DNA from: Pseudomonadota bacterium
GTDB taxonomy: Bacteria; Pseudomonadota; Gammaproteobacteria; Pseudomonadales; Halieaceae
Length of the DNA: 5,298 nt
Assembly: GCA_030591305.1 (NCBI GenBank)
Contig: JAUVBI010000215.1
Coordinates: forward strand, 1-5,298
Direction of reading: 5' to 3'
Under the pieces are notes generated by a model. That model searched no databases, was not told where the DNA came from, and saw only the letters and a program-made list of their open reading frames with translations. Numbering within the stretch: position 1 is the first letter of the stretch; each line of letters starts with the position of its first letter. This document shows positions 1 through 5,298 of the stretch, one piece after another. The position numbers and the translations under genes are program-made.

Positions 1-162
1 GGGCGCATCGTAGCAGCCATGGCATACCATGCAGCGCTGCTCAAGTATCTGCTTCGCTTGAACTGTGATGCTATCGTCTTTTGCCGTTGCGGAACTCGCG
101 CCACACAGTATGTAACACAGGCCAAGGGCTAAGCCAAGGCGGGAGAAGGTTTGACGAATCAC
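1..162 (-). CDS. cti: Fatty acid cis/trans isomerase Cti, N-terminal 54 residues (partial, runs off left edge)
   Basis: This is the start of a periplasmic haem-containing enzyme that converts cis-unsaturated acyl chains of membrane phospholipids to trans, a fast membrane-rigidifying response to solvents and heat. The visible part reads as a signal peptide (charged R3, hydrophobic stretch about residues 9-20, likely signal peptidase cut after ATA, residue 27) followed by QILEQRCMVCHGCYDAP. The CxxCH haem c-binding motif (C44, C47, H48) followed directly by GCYDAP is the signature I recognise for Cti rather than for an ordinary cytochrome c. The start is GTG at 162-160. No ATG exists between it and the in-frame stop TAA at 198-196, and a GGAG lies about 10 bases upstream. 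It follows the small membrane-protein gene at 204-425 by about 40 bases on the same strand, so the two are probably co-transcribed. Most of the gene (the family is usually over 700 residues) lies outside the window. Identity rests on the N-terminal motif only. Confidence 0.85.
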   Translation of the reverse strand, partial: MIRQTFSRLGLALGLCYILCGASSATAKDDSITVQAKQILEQRCMVCHGCYDAP

Positions 163-187
163 TGTAGTACGGCTCCAAATAAGGTCG

Positions 188-199
188 CTAATTGATTAG
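188..199. repeat. Short inverted repeat between the small membrane-protein gene and cti
   Basis: CTAAT-TG-ATTAG is a perfect 5-bp inverted repeat with a 2-base centre, in the gap between the stop of the small gene and the cti start. It is A/T-rich and has no following T tract, so it is not a convincing terminator. It could be an operator-like half-site pair or simply chance, and its length alone does not make it significant. Confidence 0.25.
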
Positions 200-203
200 A
201 GGT

Positions 204-425
204 TTAGTCTTCCTCGCACTTTCCTTGCATGATGATTGCACGATTGACAAGGGCGTCCTGATCGCCCTCCTGATCGGCGAGCACTGCCGCTGAAATATCG
301 CCCTGCGGATTGGCGCAGGGATCTTCGTCTGTCTGGCTGAGCCAGGCCATTATAGCGATCAACAGCACTACGGTGAACGCCGAAACCGCACGTAGAATCA
401 GGTTGTCATTACTCGTGACAGGCAT
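204..425 (-). CDS. Small single-span membrane protein of unknown function, directly upstream of cti
   Basis: I do not recognise this 73-residue protein. It has a short N-terminal tail with R12, one hydrophobic span at about residues 13-29, and then a strongly acidic domain of about 40 residues. That domain carries only two cysteines (C37 and C70), one near each end, so a disulfide is possible if it faces the periplasm. This layout suggests a membrane-anchored protein or one with an uncleaved signal peptide. It ends with TAA at 206-204, about 40 bases before the cti GTG, and is probably the first gene of the cti transcript. The ATG at 425-423 has no good Shine-Dalgarno sequence. If the -10-like hexamer at 452-447 is used, the 5' leader would be only about 15 bases. 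The arrangement suggests a role linked to Cti, such as an accessory or export-related factor, but this is inference from position alone. Reality as a gene is supported by the composition (membrane span then acidic domain) and the close spacing. Confidence 0.65.
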   Translation of the reverse strand: MPVTSNDNLILRAVSAFTVVLLIAIMAWLSQTDEDPCANPQGDISAAVLADQEGDQDALVNRAIIMQGKCEED

Positions 426-444
426 TGGCGTAGGTCAACTTACC

Positions 445-479
445 CTATAGTATTCAGAGGCCAGAATTGTTTACTATAG
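445..479. promoter_or_regulatory. Divergent promoter region with 8-bp inverted repeat carrying mirrored -10 hexamers
   Basis: The arms CTATAGTA (445-452) and TACTATAG (472-479) are exact reverse complements separated by 19 bases. Each arm contains TACTAT, one mismatch from the -10 consensus TATAAT: at 472-477 reading rightward and at 452-447 reading leftward. Predicted start sites fall near 484 (rightward) and 440 (leftward), shortly before the ATG codons at 507 and 425. No good -35 hexamer is visible at the right spacing in either direction, which would fit an activator-dependent or sigma-S-type promoter. The repeat could also be an operator. Promoter assignment is by pattern only. Confidence 0.4.
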
Positions 480-506
480 CATGCAGGGAGTCTTCTCTGG
501 GTATAA

Positions 507-1139
507 ATGACATGGGCCAATATTAATAATATGGATTCAGCTGTCTACATCTTTGATTTGATCGGCATTGCTGTCTTCGCGATCAGTGGTGCTCTGGCCG
601 CAGCGGAGAAGCGTCTGGATATCCTGGGCTTTGTTCTATTTGGAACCATCACCGGAGTCGGCGGCGGCACTGCACGTGATTTGCTGCTGGGCACCGACCA
701 GGTATTCTGGATTGCCGATACGAGCTACCTCTGGACCTGTATTGCCGCTTCGGTTCTAACCTGGGTTCTGGCTGGACGGTCTCAGTCACTGCGCGGGCTC
801 TTACTGTGGGCCGATGCTCTGGGCCTGGCTTTGTTTTCTGTTCTTGGAACCATAAAGGCACTGCAGTGGGATGCGCCACTTATCGTGGCTATAGTAATGG
901 GAATGATGACGGCCAGCTTTGGCTCCCTGATTCGGGACAGCCTGCTGGGGCGTTCTCCTGTATTACTTGAGCCCAATATATACGTGACGGCTGCGCTTAT
1001 AGGGGCAGGGGGTTACACTGTGCTTCAGACCTTTACCCTTACCGCAGAAGTTGCGATGCCTGTTGCGATGCTGGCTGCCTTTGGCCTGCGAGCGCTGGCC
1101 ATAATATACGATTTACGCTTGCCTAAATATGGACGATAG
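507..1139 (+). CDS. UPF0126/TRIC-family membrane channel or transporter (YicG-like)
   Basis: This is an inner-membrane protein of 210 residues, the usual family length, with about seven hydrophobic spans. It shows the family's internal duplication. The first half contains [17 protein letters not shown] (about 17-33) and the glycine-rich [13 protein letters not shown] (50-62). The second repeats this as [15 protein letters not shown] (101-115) and [11 protein letters not shown] (138-148). Prokaryotic relatives have been shown structurally to be trimeric potassium-permeable TRIC channels, while a Shewanella member was assigned to glycine uptake, so the substrate here is open. In the second repeat GGxxRD has become GSLIRD, keeping the Arg-Asp pair. 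An in-frame TAA at 504-506 sits immediately before the ATG at 507, so translation cannot begin earlier; the only nearby alternative is the ATG at 531. AGGGAG at 485-490 is rather far (16 bases) for a Shine-Dalgarno site. The 3' end overlaps the antiporter gene, which indicates co-expression. Confidence 0.88.
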   Translation: MTWANINNMDSAVYIFDLIGIAVFAISGALAAAEKRLDILGFVLFGTITGVGGGTARDLLLGTDQVFWIADTSYLWTCIAASVLTWVLAGRSQSLRGLLLWADALGLALFSVLGTIKALQWDAPLIVAIVMGMMTASFGSLIRDSLLGRSPVLLEPNIYVTAALIGAGGYTVLQTFTLTAEVAMPVAMLAAFGLRALAIIYDLRLPKYGR

Positions 1140-3003
1140 TATGGATAATAAACACGGTCCTGAAACTGAAAACGATTCCACTGAACCCGTTGCCCCCCTG
1201 GAGGAGGCACCCGGTTTTACCCCAGAGCAGCCAGACCTTCCACACAGCCAGGCCGCTTTTTTCAGGCCGCTCTCAAAACCCGCCTTCTGGATGATTATTC
1301 TCAGTTTGTTGGCCGGTCTATACGTTCACCATGAAGTGAATCCCGAGTGGCGAGAATATAAAACCACATACCAGGTATTCACCGATGCGCAGGGGCAAGC
1401 TGCCTATATGTTTAAGGGGCAAGAAGTGCCTATCGCAGATTTTGTTCCCTACGAGCAATCAGCCCTGAGGCAAGAGGTCCTGGATAGCCTGGCGGGGAAG
1501 CCCGCCCTAAAAGAACAGTGGGTGCTTGAGCAGGTCGAAATTGACGGTACAAGTATTGAGCAATTTTCATTACTCAGCGCCCGCTTTCACTACGGTATCT
1601 GGTCCTTGCTGCCGGCACTGGTCGCCGTTGCACTGGCTCTCTTGACCCGCGAGCCTCTCAGCGCATTGTTGTGCGGCATTATTGTCGGCGCCTTTATGTT
1701 GGGTAAGTTCGATATAACCGATGCCGTGCTCATTCCCAACCTGGCGACCGAAAGTGCAGCGGGGATACTTATGCTCTACCTGTGGTTGCTGGGGGGGCTT
1801 ATGGGTATCTGGTCCCGCACCGGGGCGGCACAGGCATTCTCCGAGTATATGACCAGGCATTTTGTAAGCGGTCCACGCTCAGCCAAACTGGTCGCCTGGA
1901 TGCTGGGTGTGATCTTTTTCCAGGGTGGTACCGTCAGTACGGTGCTGGTCGGCACCACAGTAAAACCGCTGGCCGACCAAAATAATATCAGCCATGAGGA
2001 ATTGGCTTATATCGTTGACTCTACCGCGTCGCCCATTGCTATCGTTATCGCATTCAATGCATGGCCTGTATATGTGCAAGCTCTTATTTTTGTTCCGGGC
2101 GTGGCCTTCCTGAGTACAGAGGCAGACCGCCTCAACTTTTTCTTTAGTAGTATTCCCTTCAGTTTTTATGGCATTTTGGCCGTGCTGGGCACCTTGTTAT
2201 TGAGTCTCGATATTGTGAAGTTCTCCGGCCCCGGTATTCGCAAGGCCCGGATACGCGCCAGGGAGACAGGTGAACTGGATGCTCCGGGTGCTGCGCCCCT
2301 TAGTTCAAAGGAGCTACAAGCCAGTCATGTGCCAGAGGGTTATACGCCCAACGTACTCGAATTTATTCTTCCCCTGCTATTACTAATCGGTATTGCCGTG
2401 GGTACTTTTGTGGCCAATGGTTCGCCTCAGGTAAACTGGGCCTTCGCTGCGGCATTGTTCTTTTCCATATTTGTCGCCTTGATAAAGGGGATGTCACTGG
2501 GCAATGTTATAGAGGGTTTTGGCGATGGACTAAAAGGTGTTGTGCTCGCTTCGGTTATTTTGATGTTGGCAATAACAGTCGGTGCAATTAGCAGAGAGAC
2601 GGGCGCTGGCCTGTATATGGTCGAGTTGCTAGGACAAAGCATCCCATACTGGATTTTACCGGTAGCATTGCAGCTTCTAACTATGGTGATTGCTTTTTCT
2701 ACAGGCACCAGCTGGGGTACCTATGCCATAGCATTTCCCCTGGCTTTACCTCTGGCCTGGGTGGTAGCACAAGACCCTGCTATAACAAACCCCGAATTGT
2801 ATATGTCTGTCTGTTTTGCCACAGTGCTCAACGGCAGTATTTTTGGCGACCAGTGCTCACCCATTTCAGACACCACCATTCTCAGCGCCATGACCACAGG
2901 CTGTGACCTGATGGACCATGTAAAAACCCAAATTGTACCGGCCAGTTATGCGGCGGTACTCGCCGGGCTGATGTGGACAGCAACTGTAGTGATTTTTGCC
3001 TAG
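1129..3003 (+). CDS. NhaC-family Na+/H+ antiporter with an added N-terminal extramembrane domain
   Basis: This is an inner-membrane secondary transporter of the NhaC superfamily, which exchanges Na+ (in some members malate/lactate or amino acids) for protons. Recognisable family elements are [18 protein letters not shown] (264-281), DSTASPIAI (297-305), [20 protein letters not shown] (524-543) and [21 protein letters not shown] (573-593, followed by DHVKTQ). The polar Ser/Thr/Asp residues in these blocks are typical of the ion path. The protein has 624 residues against about 450-520 for ordinary NhaC. The excess comes from an acidic, proline-rich N-terminal tail (1-50) and a soluble region of about 85 residues (about 70-155) between the first span (52-67) and the next (158-172). 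A second soluble loop lies at about 365-405. The ATG at 1129 gives an 11-base overlap with the upstream gene but has no Shine-Dalgarno site. The in-frame ATG at 1141, with GGA eight bases before it and one base after the upstream stop, is at least as likely. Either way the two genes are probably translationally coupled. The exact ion specificity cannot be read from the sequence. Confidence 0.9.
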   Translation: MDDSMDNKHGPETENDSTEPVAPLEEAPGFTPEQPDLPHSQAAFFRPLSKPAFWMIILSLLAGLYVHHEVNPEWREYKTTYQVFTDAQGQAAYMFKGQEVPIADFVPYEQSALRQEVLDSLAGKPALKEQWVLEQVEIDGTSIEQFSLLSARFHYGIWSLLPALVAVALALLTREPLSALLCGIIVGAFMLGKFDITDAVLIPNLATESAAGILMLYLWLLGGLMGIWSRTGAAQAFSEYMTRHFVSGPRSAKLVAWMLGVIFFQGGTVSTVLVGTTVKPLADQNNISHEELAYIVDSTASPIAIVIAFNAWPVYVQALIFVPGVAFLSTEADRLNFFFSSIPFSFYGILAVLGTLLLSLDIVKFSGPGIRKARIRARETGELDAPGAAPLSSKELQASHVPEGYTPNVLEFILPLLLLIGIAVGTFVANGSPQVNWAFAAALFFSIFVALIKGMSLGNVIEGFGDGLKGVVLASVILMLAITVGAISRETGAGLYMVELLGQSIPYWILPVALQLLTMVIAFSTGTSWGTYAIAFPLALPLAWVVAQDPAITNPELYMSVCFATVLNGSIFGDQCSPISDTTILSAMTTGCDLMDHVKTQIVPASYAAVLAGLMWTATVVIFA

Positions 3004-3060
3004 ATTTTCACGACACTGGCAGTACAGGATATATTGACCTTGCGAGCGGAGGTAGTATAG

Positions 3061-4044
3061 CTAAATCAGAAAATTGTCTGCAATAAATTGCTGTTGAATG
3101 CCTATGTTTTCACTAAAATAAGGCTCGATATAGGGCTGGAAATGGTCTGTTTCAATTTCCACGTATATTGAATTTGAAATTTTATCGGCCATGTCTTTAA
3201 CCGCAGTCACCGGTATCAGGGAATCGTTGGTCGCAGCAATAATCAGCGCAGGACATTGCACCTTTCCCGCATTTCTCAAGGGTGAGTACCAGGGAATATA
3301 GAGGCCTACCCTGGCGGGCAAAGCGTTGCGCCAGGAGGTATGCTCGGAAACGAGTTTTAAATAACCTTCATAGGACTCGGGGGTGTTCATAATACCTTTC
3401 TCTCCCTCCCTGCCAACAATGGGGTATTCATAGGGAGCTGCCCCGAAAAGTGCCCTCACTGAATCTATAATGGCCGCGCCGGTCAGGCGTGTGAGGTCTT
3501 TAAGTGATTGTATTTTTAACAAGTTCCAGCCTGATACAAAGGGAACCTGGGCAATGATTGCCGTCACAGCGTGATCTTCGGCTGCTATGTTAACAACATG
3601 CCCGCCACTGAAAGAGGTTCCCCATAGTGCAAGTTTGTTACCGTCCACCTGCGACATGGATCGAACCAGGCTAATGGCGGCCCGCCAGTCCTGCAATTGG
3701 CGTGTCGGGTGTACCCACTGCCTCGGAGTGCCCTCGCTGTCACCAAATGTCCGGTAGTCAAATAGAAAAACTGCCACGCCCTGGCTGCAAAATTTTTCAG
3801 CAAAGGCGGGTAGCCTGAAGCTTCGCTCAGCGGCAAAACCGTGAGCCATTACAATTATCGGTGGACATTCAATATCCTGCGGCAAATAGAGGTCGCCGAC
3901 ACATTGGGCCGTGCCTGAGTTAAATGTTTTCACGGTGTGAACCATTGATTCGCCCATATTATTGGTAACGTTATTTTTGAGGACATTTGATCGCATTCTA
4001 CGGCATTCAATATCCCGCCGCTTTGGCAATGTACGCACCCTCAA
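3061..4044 (-). CDS. Alpha/beta hydrolase (serine hydrolase, GTSFSGG type); start uncertain
   Basis: This is a cytoplasmic alpha/beta-hydrolase-fold enzyme, probably an esterase or thioesterase. With residues numbered from the TTG at 4044, the core is ordered as follows: strand PPIIVMAHGF with the oxyanion-hole HGF (68-70), FDYRTFGDSEG (95-105), nucleophile elbow LWGTSFSGGH (140-149) with Ser144, a helical cap region (about 172-245), acid Asp274 in AATNDSLIP, and His301 in TDHFQPY. The elbow is G-x-S-x-S-G rather than strict G-x-S-x-G. There is no signal peptide. The longest reading frame begins with TTG only 7 bases after the ligase stop. Family-like sequence begins near residue 35, and ATG codons at 3996, 3957 and 3945 are alternatives, none with a strong ribosome site. 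A GAGGG lies 8 bases before an in-frame TTG at 4029. The extra N-terminal residues are rich in Arg, Asn and Lys and may be untranslated. It follows the ligase gene on the same strand, so it may hydrolyse a product or carrier thioester made by that enzyme (inference). The substrate is unknown. Confidence 0.85.
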   Translation of the reverse strand: MRVRTLPKRRDIECRRMRSNVLKNNVTNNMGESMVHTVKTFNSGTAQCVGDLYLPQDIECPPIIVMAHGFAAERSFRLPAFAEKFCSQGVAVFLFDYRTFGDSEGTPRQWVHPTRQLQDWRAAISLVRSMSQVDGNKLALWGTSFSGGHVVNIAAEDHAVTAIIAQVPFVSGWNLLKIQSLKDLTRLTGAAIIDSVRALFGAAPYEYPIVGREGEKGIMNTPESYEGYLKLVSEHTSWRNALPARVGLYIPWYSPLRNAGKVQCPALIIAATNDSLIPVTAVKDMADKISNSIYVEIETDHFQPYIEPYFSENIGIQQQFIADNFLI

Positions 4045-4051
4045 TCTGTCA

Positions 4052-5298
4052 TTAGACAGGGAACAGAAGTTTTCTCAATTCCACCCGGTCAACTTTTTGG
4101 GTTCCGGTTTTGGTAAGTGGAAATTCTCTGGAGAACGCGAAACGTACTCGCTGGAATATATTAAACTCATCGGACACTTTCGTGAGTTCTGATTCTTCTG
4201 GCAGATGGTCGGTCTTTACGGCAATTACAACTTCCTCCTGCCCCTCTTGATCGATACCTGAAAACAGGCAAACAATTTCGACACCCAGGCGCTTTTGGAG
4301 TTCATGCTCGATTGGTGCGGGGGCAATTTTCTGGCCGCAGAGATTGAGCACATCGGCGCTACGCCCCAGCACCCGAATCCGTCCATCAGCACGCTTTACT
4401 GCCATATCGCCCGGATAAAAATAGCCGTCTCGAAAGACTTTTTCAGTTGCCTCCTGGTCATCCATGTATGAACAGCAATCCAGCTCAGTCAGCAGTACGC
4501 GCAAGTAACCCTCTGTCCCTATGGGGCAGGCAAGGCCGGCTTCATCGACGATTTCAATGGTTCGACTGCCTGCGGGTGGCAGCCAGTGTAAATCCTCCAG
4601 ACTGCTAATAGGTGCACGCAACATGGGTTCAGCTGTTTCGGAGGATGCGTAAGAGTTGATTAATTTACTCGTCAAACGGTTTAAAATCTGATCCGCTATC
4701 TGGTGTGACATGAAGCCCGCTGTGACCATAAGTTCGAAGTCCATTTTGGAAGACGATGGCTCCAGAGGGTCAAGTGCCCCGAGCACCGGGCCTACCATGC
4801 TGGGGATAAACACCGCGTGTGTCACTTCGCTGTGCAAAAAATACTTGTACCAGTCTGGCCTGTCATCAAGTATGACGCAGCCCCCCGCATGCCACACAAA
4901 TTGTGGCACACGAAACCCTGCAGCAGTCCACAAGCCAAAACTACCACAAAAGTATACGGTGTCAGGGTCGTGAGCTTCTGCGCGCTTCGCATTAATTAAT
5001 GCGGTCCTCTCCGAACTGAAATAGAGCTTTTTGTAGTTGCCTGTGGTGCCAGAGGTATAAATAACATGCCCTCCTTGTTTTCCATCTTGTTCAATAATTG
5101 CAGCATCACCTGACTGGTCCGCTCCATAAGTCGGGGCTGGAATTACGATCGTTCTGGCATTTGGCCATGGGTTGAGGTCCATTTCGTGCTCAGCCTTCTC
5201 GGCCTGGGTAGTTACGATGCAGGCGATATTTTTTATCCCCAGCATTTCTGCCTGAGATGTGTCGCGAACACTCACAGTATCCAGGCCAATGGAGCGCA
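4052..5298 (-). CDS. AMP-forming adenylate/acyl-CoA ligase (ANL superfamily), C-terminal about 414 residues; N-terminus beyond right edge
   Basis: The enzyme activates a carboxylic acid with ATP to an acyl-adenylate, then usually transfers it to CoA or a carrier protein. Numbered from the internal GTG codon at 5275, the ANL core motifs appear in order: P-loop YTSGTTGNYKK (73-83), NSYASSETAE (207-216), GYFYPGD (284-290) with the ribose-binding Asp290, GRSADVLNLCGQKI (304-317) marking the hinge and C-terminal subdomain, and PLTKTGTQKVDR (386-397) with candidate catalytic Lys394. Several motifs deviate: YKK replaces the usual PKG after the P-loop, YASSE replaces YGxTE, and PAPIE replaces PxEIE. 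The frame stays open to the edge of the window (reading RSIGLDT before the GTG), and about 100 residues usual for the family are missing, so the gene starts outside. It ends with TAA at 4054-4052, close to the downstream hydrolase gene, so an operon is likely. The acid substrate cannot be deduced from the sequence. Confidence 0.88.
   Translation of the reverse strand, partial: RSIGLDTVSVRDTSQAEMLGIKNIACIVTTQAEKAEHEMDLNPWPNARTIVIPAPTYGADQSGDAAIIEQDGKQGGHVIYTSGTTGNYKKLYFSSERTALINAKRAEAHDPDTVYFCGSFGLWTAAGFRVPQFVWHAGGCVILDDRPDWYKYFLHSEVTHAVFIPSMVGPVLGALDPLEPSSSKMDFELMVTAGFMSHQIADQILNRLTSKLINSYASSETAEPMLRAPISSLEDLHWLPPAGSRTIEIVDEAGLACPIGTEGYLRVLLTELDCCSYMDDQEATEKVFRDGYFYPGDMAVKRADGRIRVLGRSADVLNLCGQKIAPAPIEHELQKRLGVEIVCLFSGIDQEGQEEVVIAVKTDHLPEESELTKVSDEFNIFQRVRFAFSREFPLTKTGTQKVDRVELRKLLFPV

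Noticed and set aside
1..162. Interpreting the CxxCH protein as a generic cytochrome c
   Set aside because: The GCYDAP residues directly after CMVCH match the Cti signature and are not typical of small cytochromes c. Only 54 residues are visible, so the full gene would settle it.
1570..1860. A 96-residue open frame on the minus strand inside the antiporter gene
   Set aside because: It lies entirely opposite strongly conserved NhaC coding sequence, and its composition (many Gln, Pro, Cys, His) is what antisense of membrane-protein codons gives. No ribosome site or family resemblance is seen.
2427..2708. A 93-residue open frame on the minus strand inside the antiporter gene
   Set aside because: It is a shadow of the NhaC core motifs on the plus strand, with no independent evidence.
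3004..3060. Bidirectional terminator between the convergent antiporter and hydrolase genes
   Set aside because: The 57-base gap was read for stem-loops, and only weak imperfect pairing (around CAGG and CCTTG at 3026-3043) was found, without a T tract. Termination may be Rho-dependent or lie inside a gene.
3079..3092. Inverted repeat GCAAT-AA-ATTGC at the 3' end of the hydrolase gene
   Set aside because: It is inside coding sequence, has a 2-base loop and no poly-T tail, so it is best explained by chance in an A/T-rich stretch.
4046..4059. Hairpin CTGTC-ATTA-GACAG over the ligase stop codon, considered as a terminator
   Set aside because: The stem is only 5 bp and no T-rich run follows on the minus strand. 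The hydrolase gene continues directly downstream, so it is unlikely to terminate transcription.
3962..4192. A 76-residue plus-strand open frame across the hydrolase-ligase junction
   Set aside because: About 140 bases are antisense to the conserved C-terminal part of the ligase, and the translation shows no recognisable features. A small antisense gene cannot be excluded but nothing supports it.

Overview
The window looks like chromosomal DNA from a Gram-negative gammaproteobacterium, probably a marine or aquatic heterotroph. The reasons are a periplasmic cis/trans fatty-acid isomerase (Cti), which is known mainly from Pseudomonas, Vibrio and related genera, a UPF0126/TRIC channel, and an NhaC-type antiporter. 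The genus cannot be fixed from the sequence alone. Coding density is very high and no rRNA, tRNA, transposon, CRISPR or phage feature is visible.

Layout. (1) Positions 1-425, minus strand: a 73-residue single-span membrane protein (204-425) is followed after about 40 bases by the 5' end of cti (1-162, running off the left edge). (2) Positions 426-506: a short divergent promoter region. It contains an exact 8-bp inverted repeat whose two arms each supply a TACTAT -10-like hexamer, one per direction. (3) Positions 507-3003, plus strand: a UPF0126/TRIC-family channel or transporter overlaps a 624-residue NhaC-family Na+/H+ antiporter that carries an unusual extramembrane insert after its first membrane span. 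(4) Positions 3061-5298, minus strand and convergent with the antiporter: an AMP-forming adenylate/acyl-CoA ligase (its N-terminus lies beyond the right edge) is followed closely by an alpha/beta hydrolase.

How the genes may work together (inference). The two divergent units both act on the cell envelope. Cti stiffens the membrane by isomerising phospholipid acyl chains, and the channel/antiporter pair would manage cation and pH balance, so shared control of a membrane-stress response is possible. The ligase/hydrolase pair looks like a separate acyl-activation and release unit, possibly the tail of a longer lipid or secondary-metabolism operon entering from the right.

No clearly new system can be claimed. 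The most noteworthy points are the mirrored divergent promoter, the small membrane protein ahead of cti, the channel-antiporter overlap, the extra domain in the antiporter, and the non-canonical motifs of the ligase and hydrolase.
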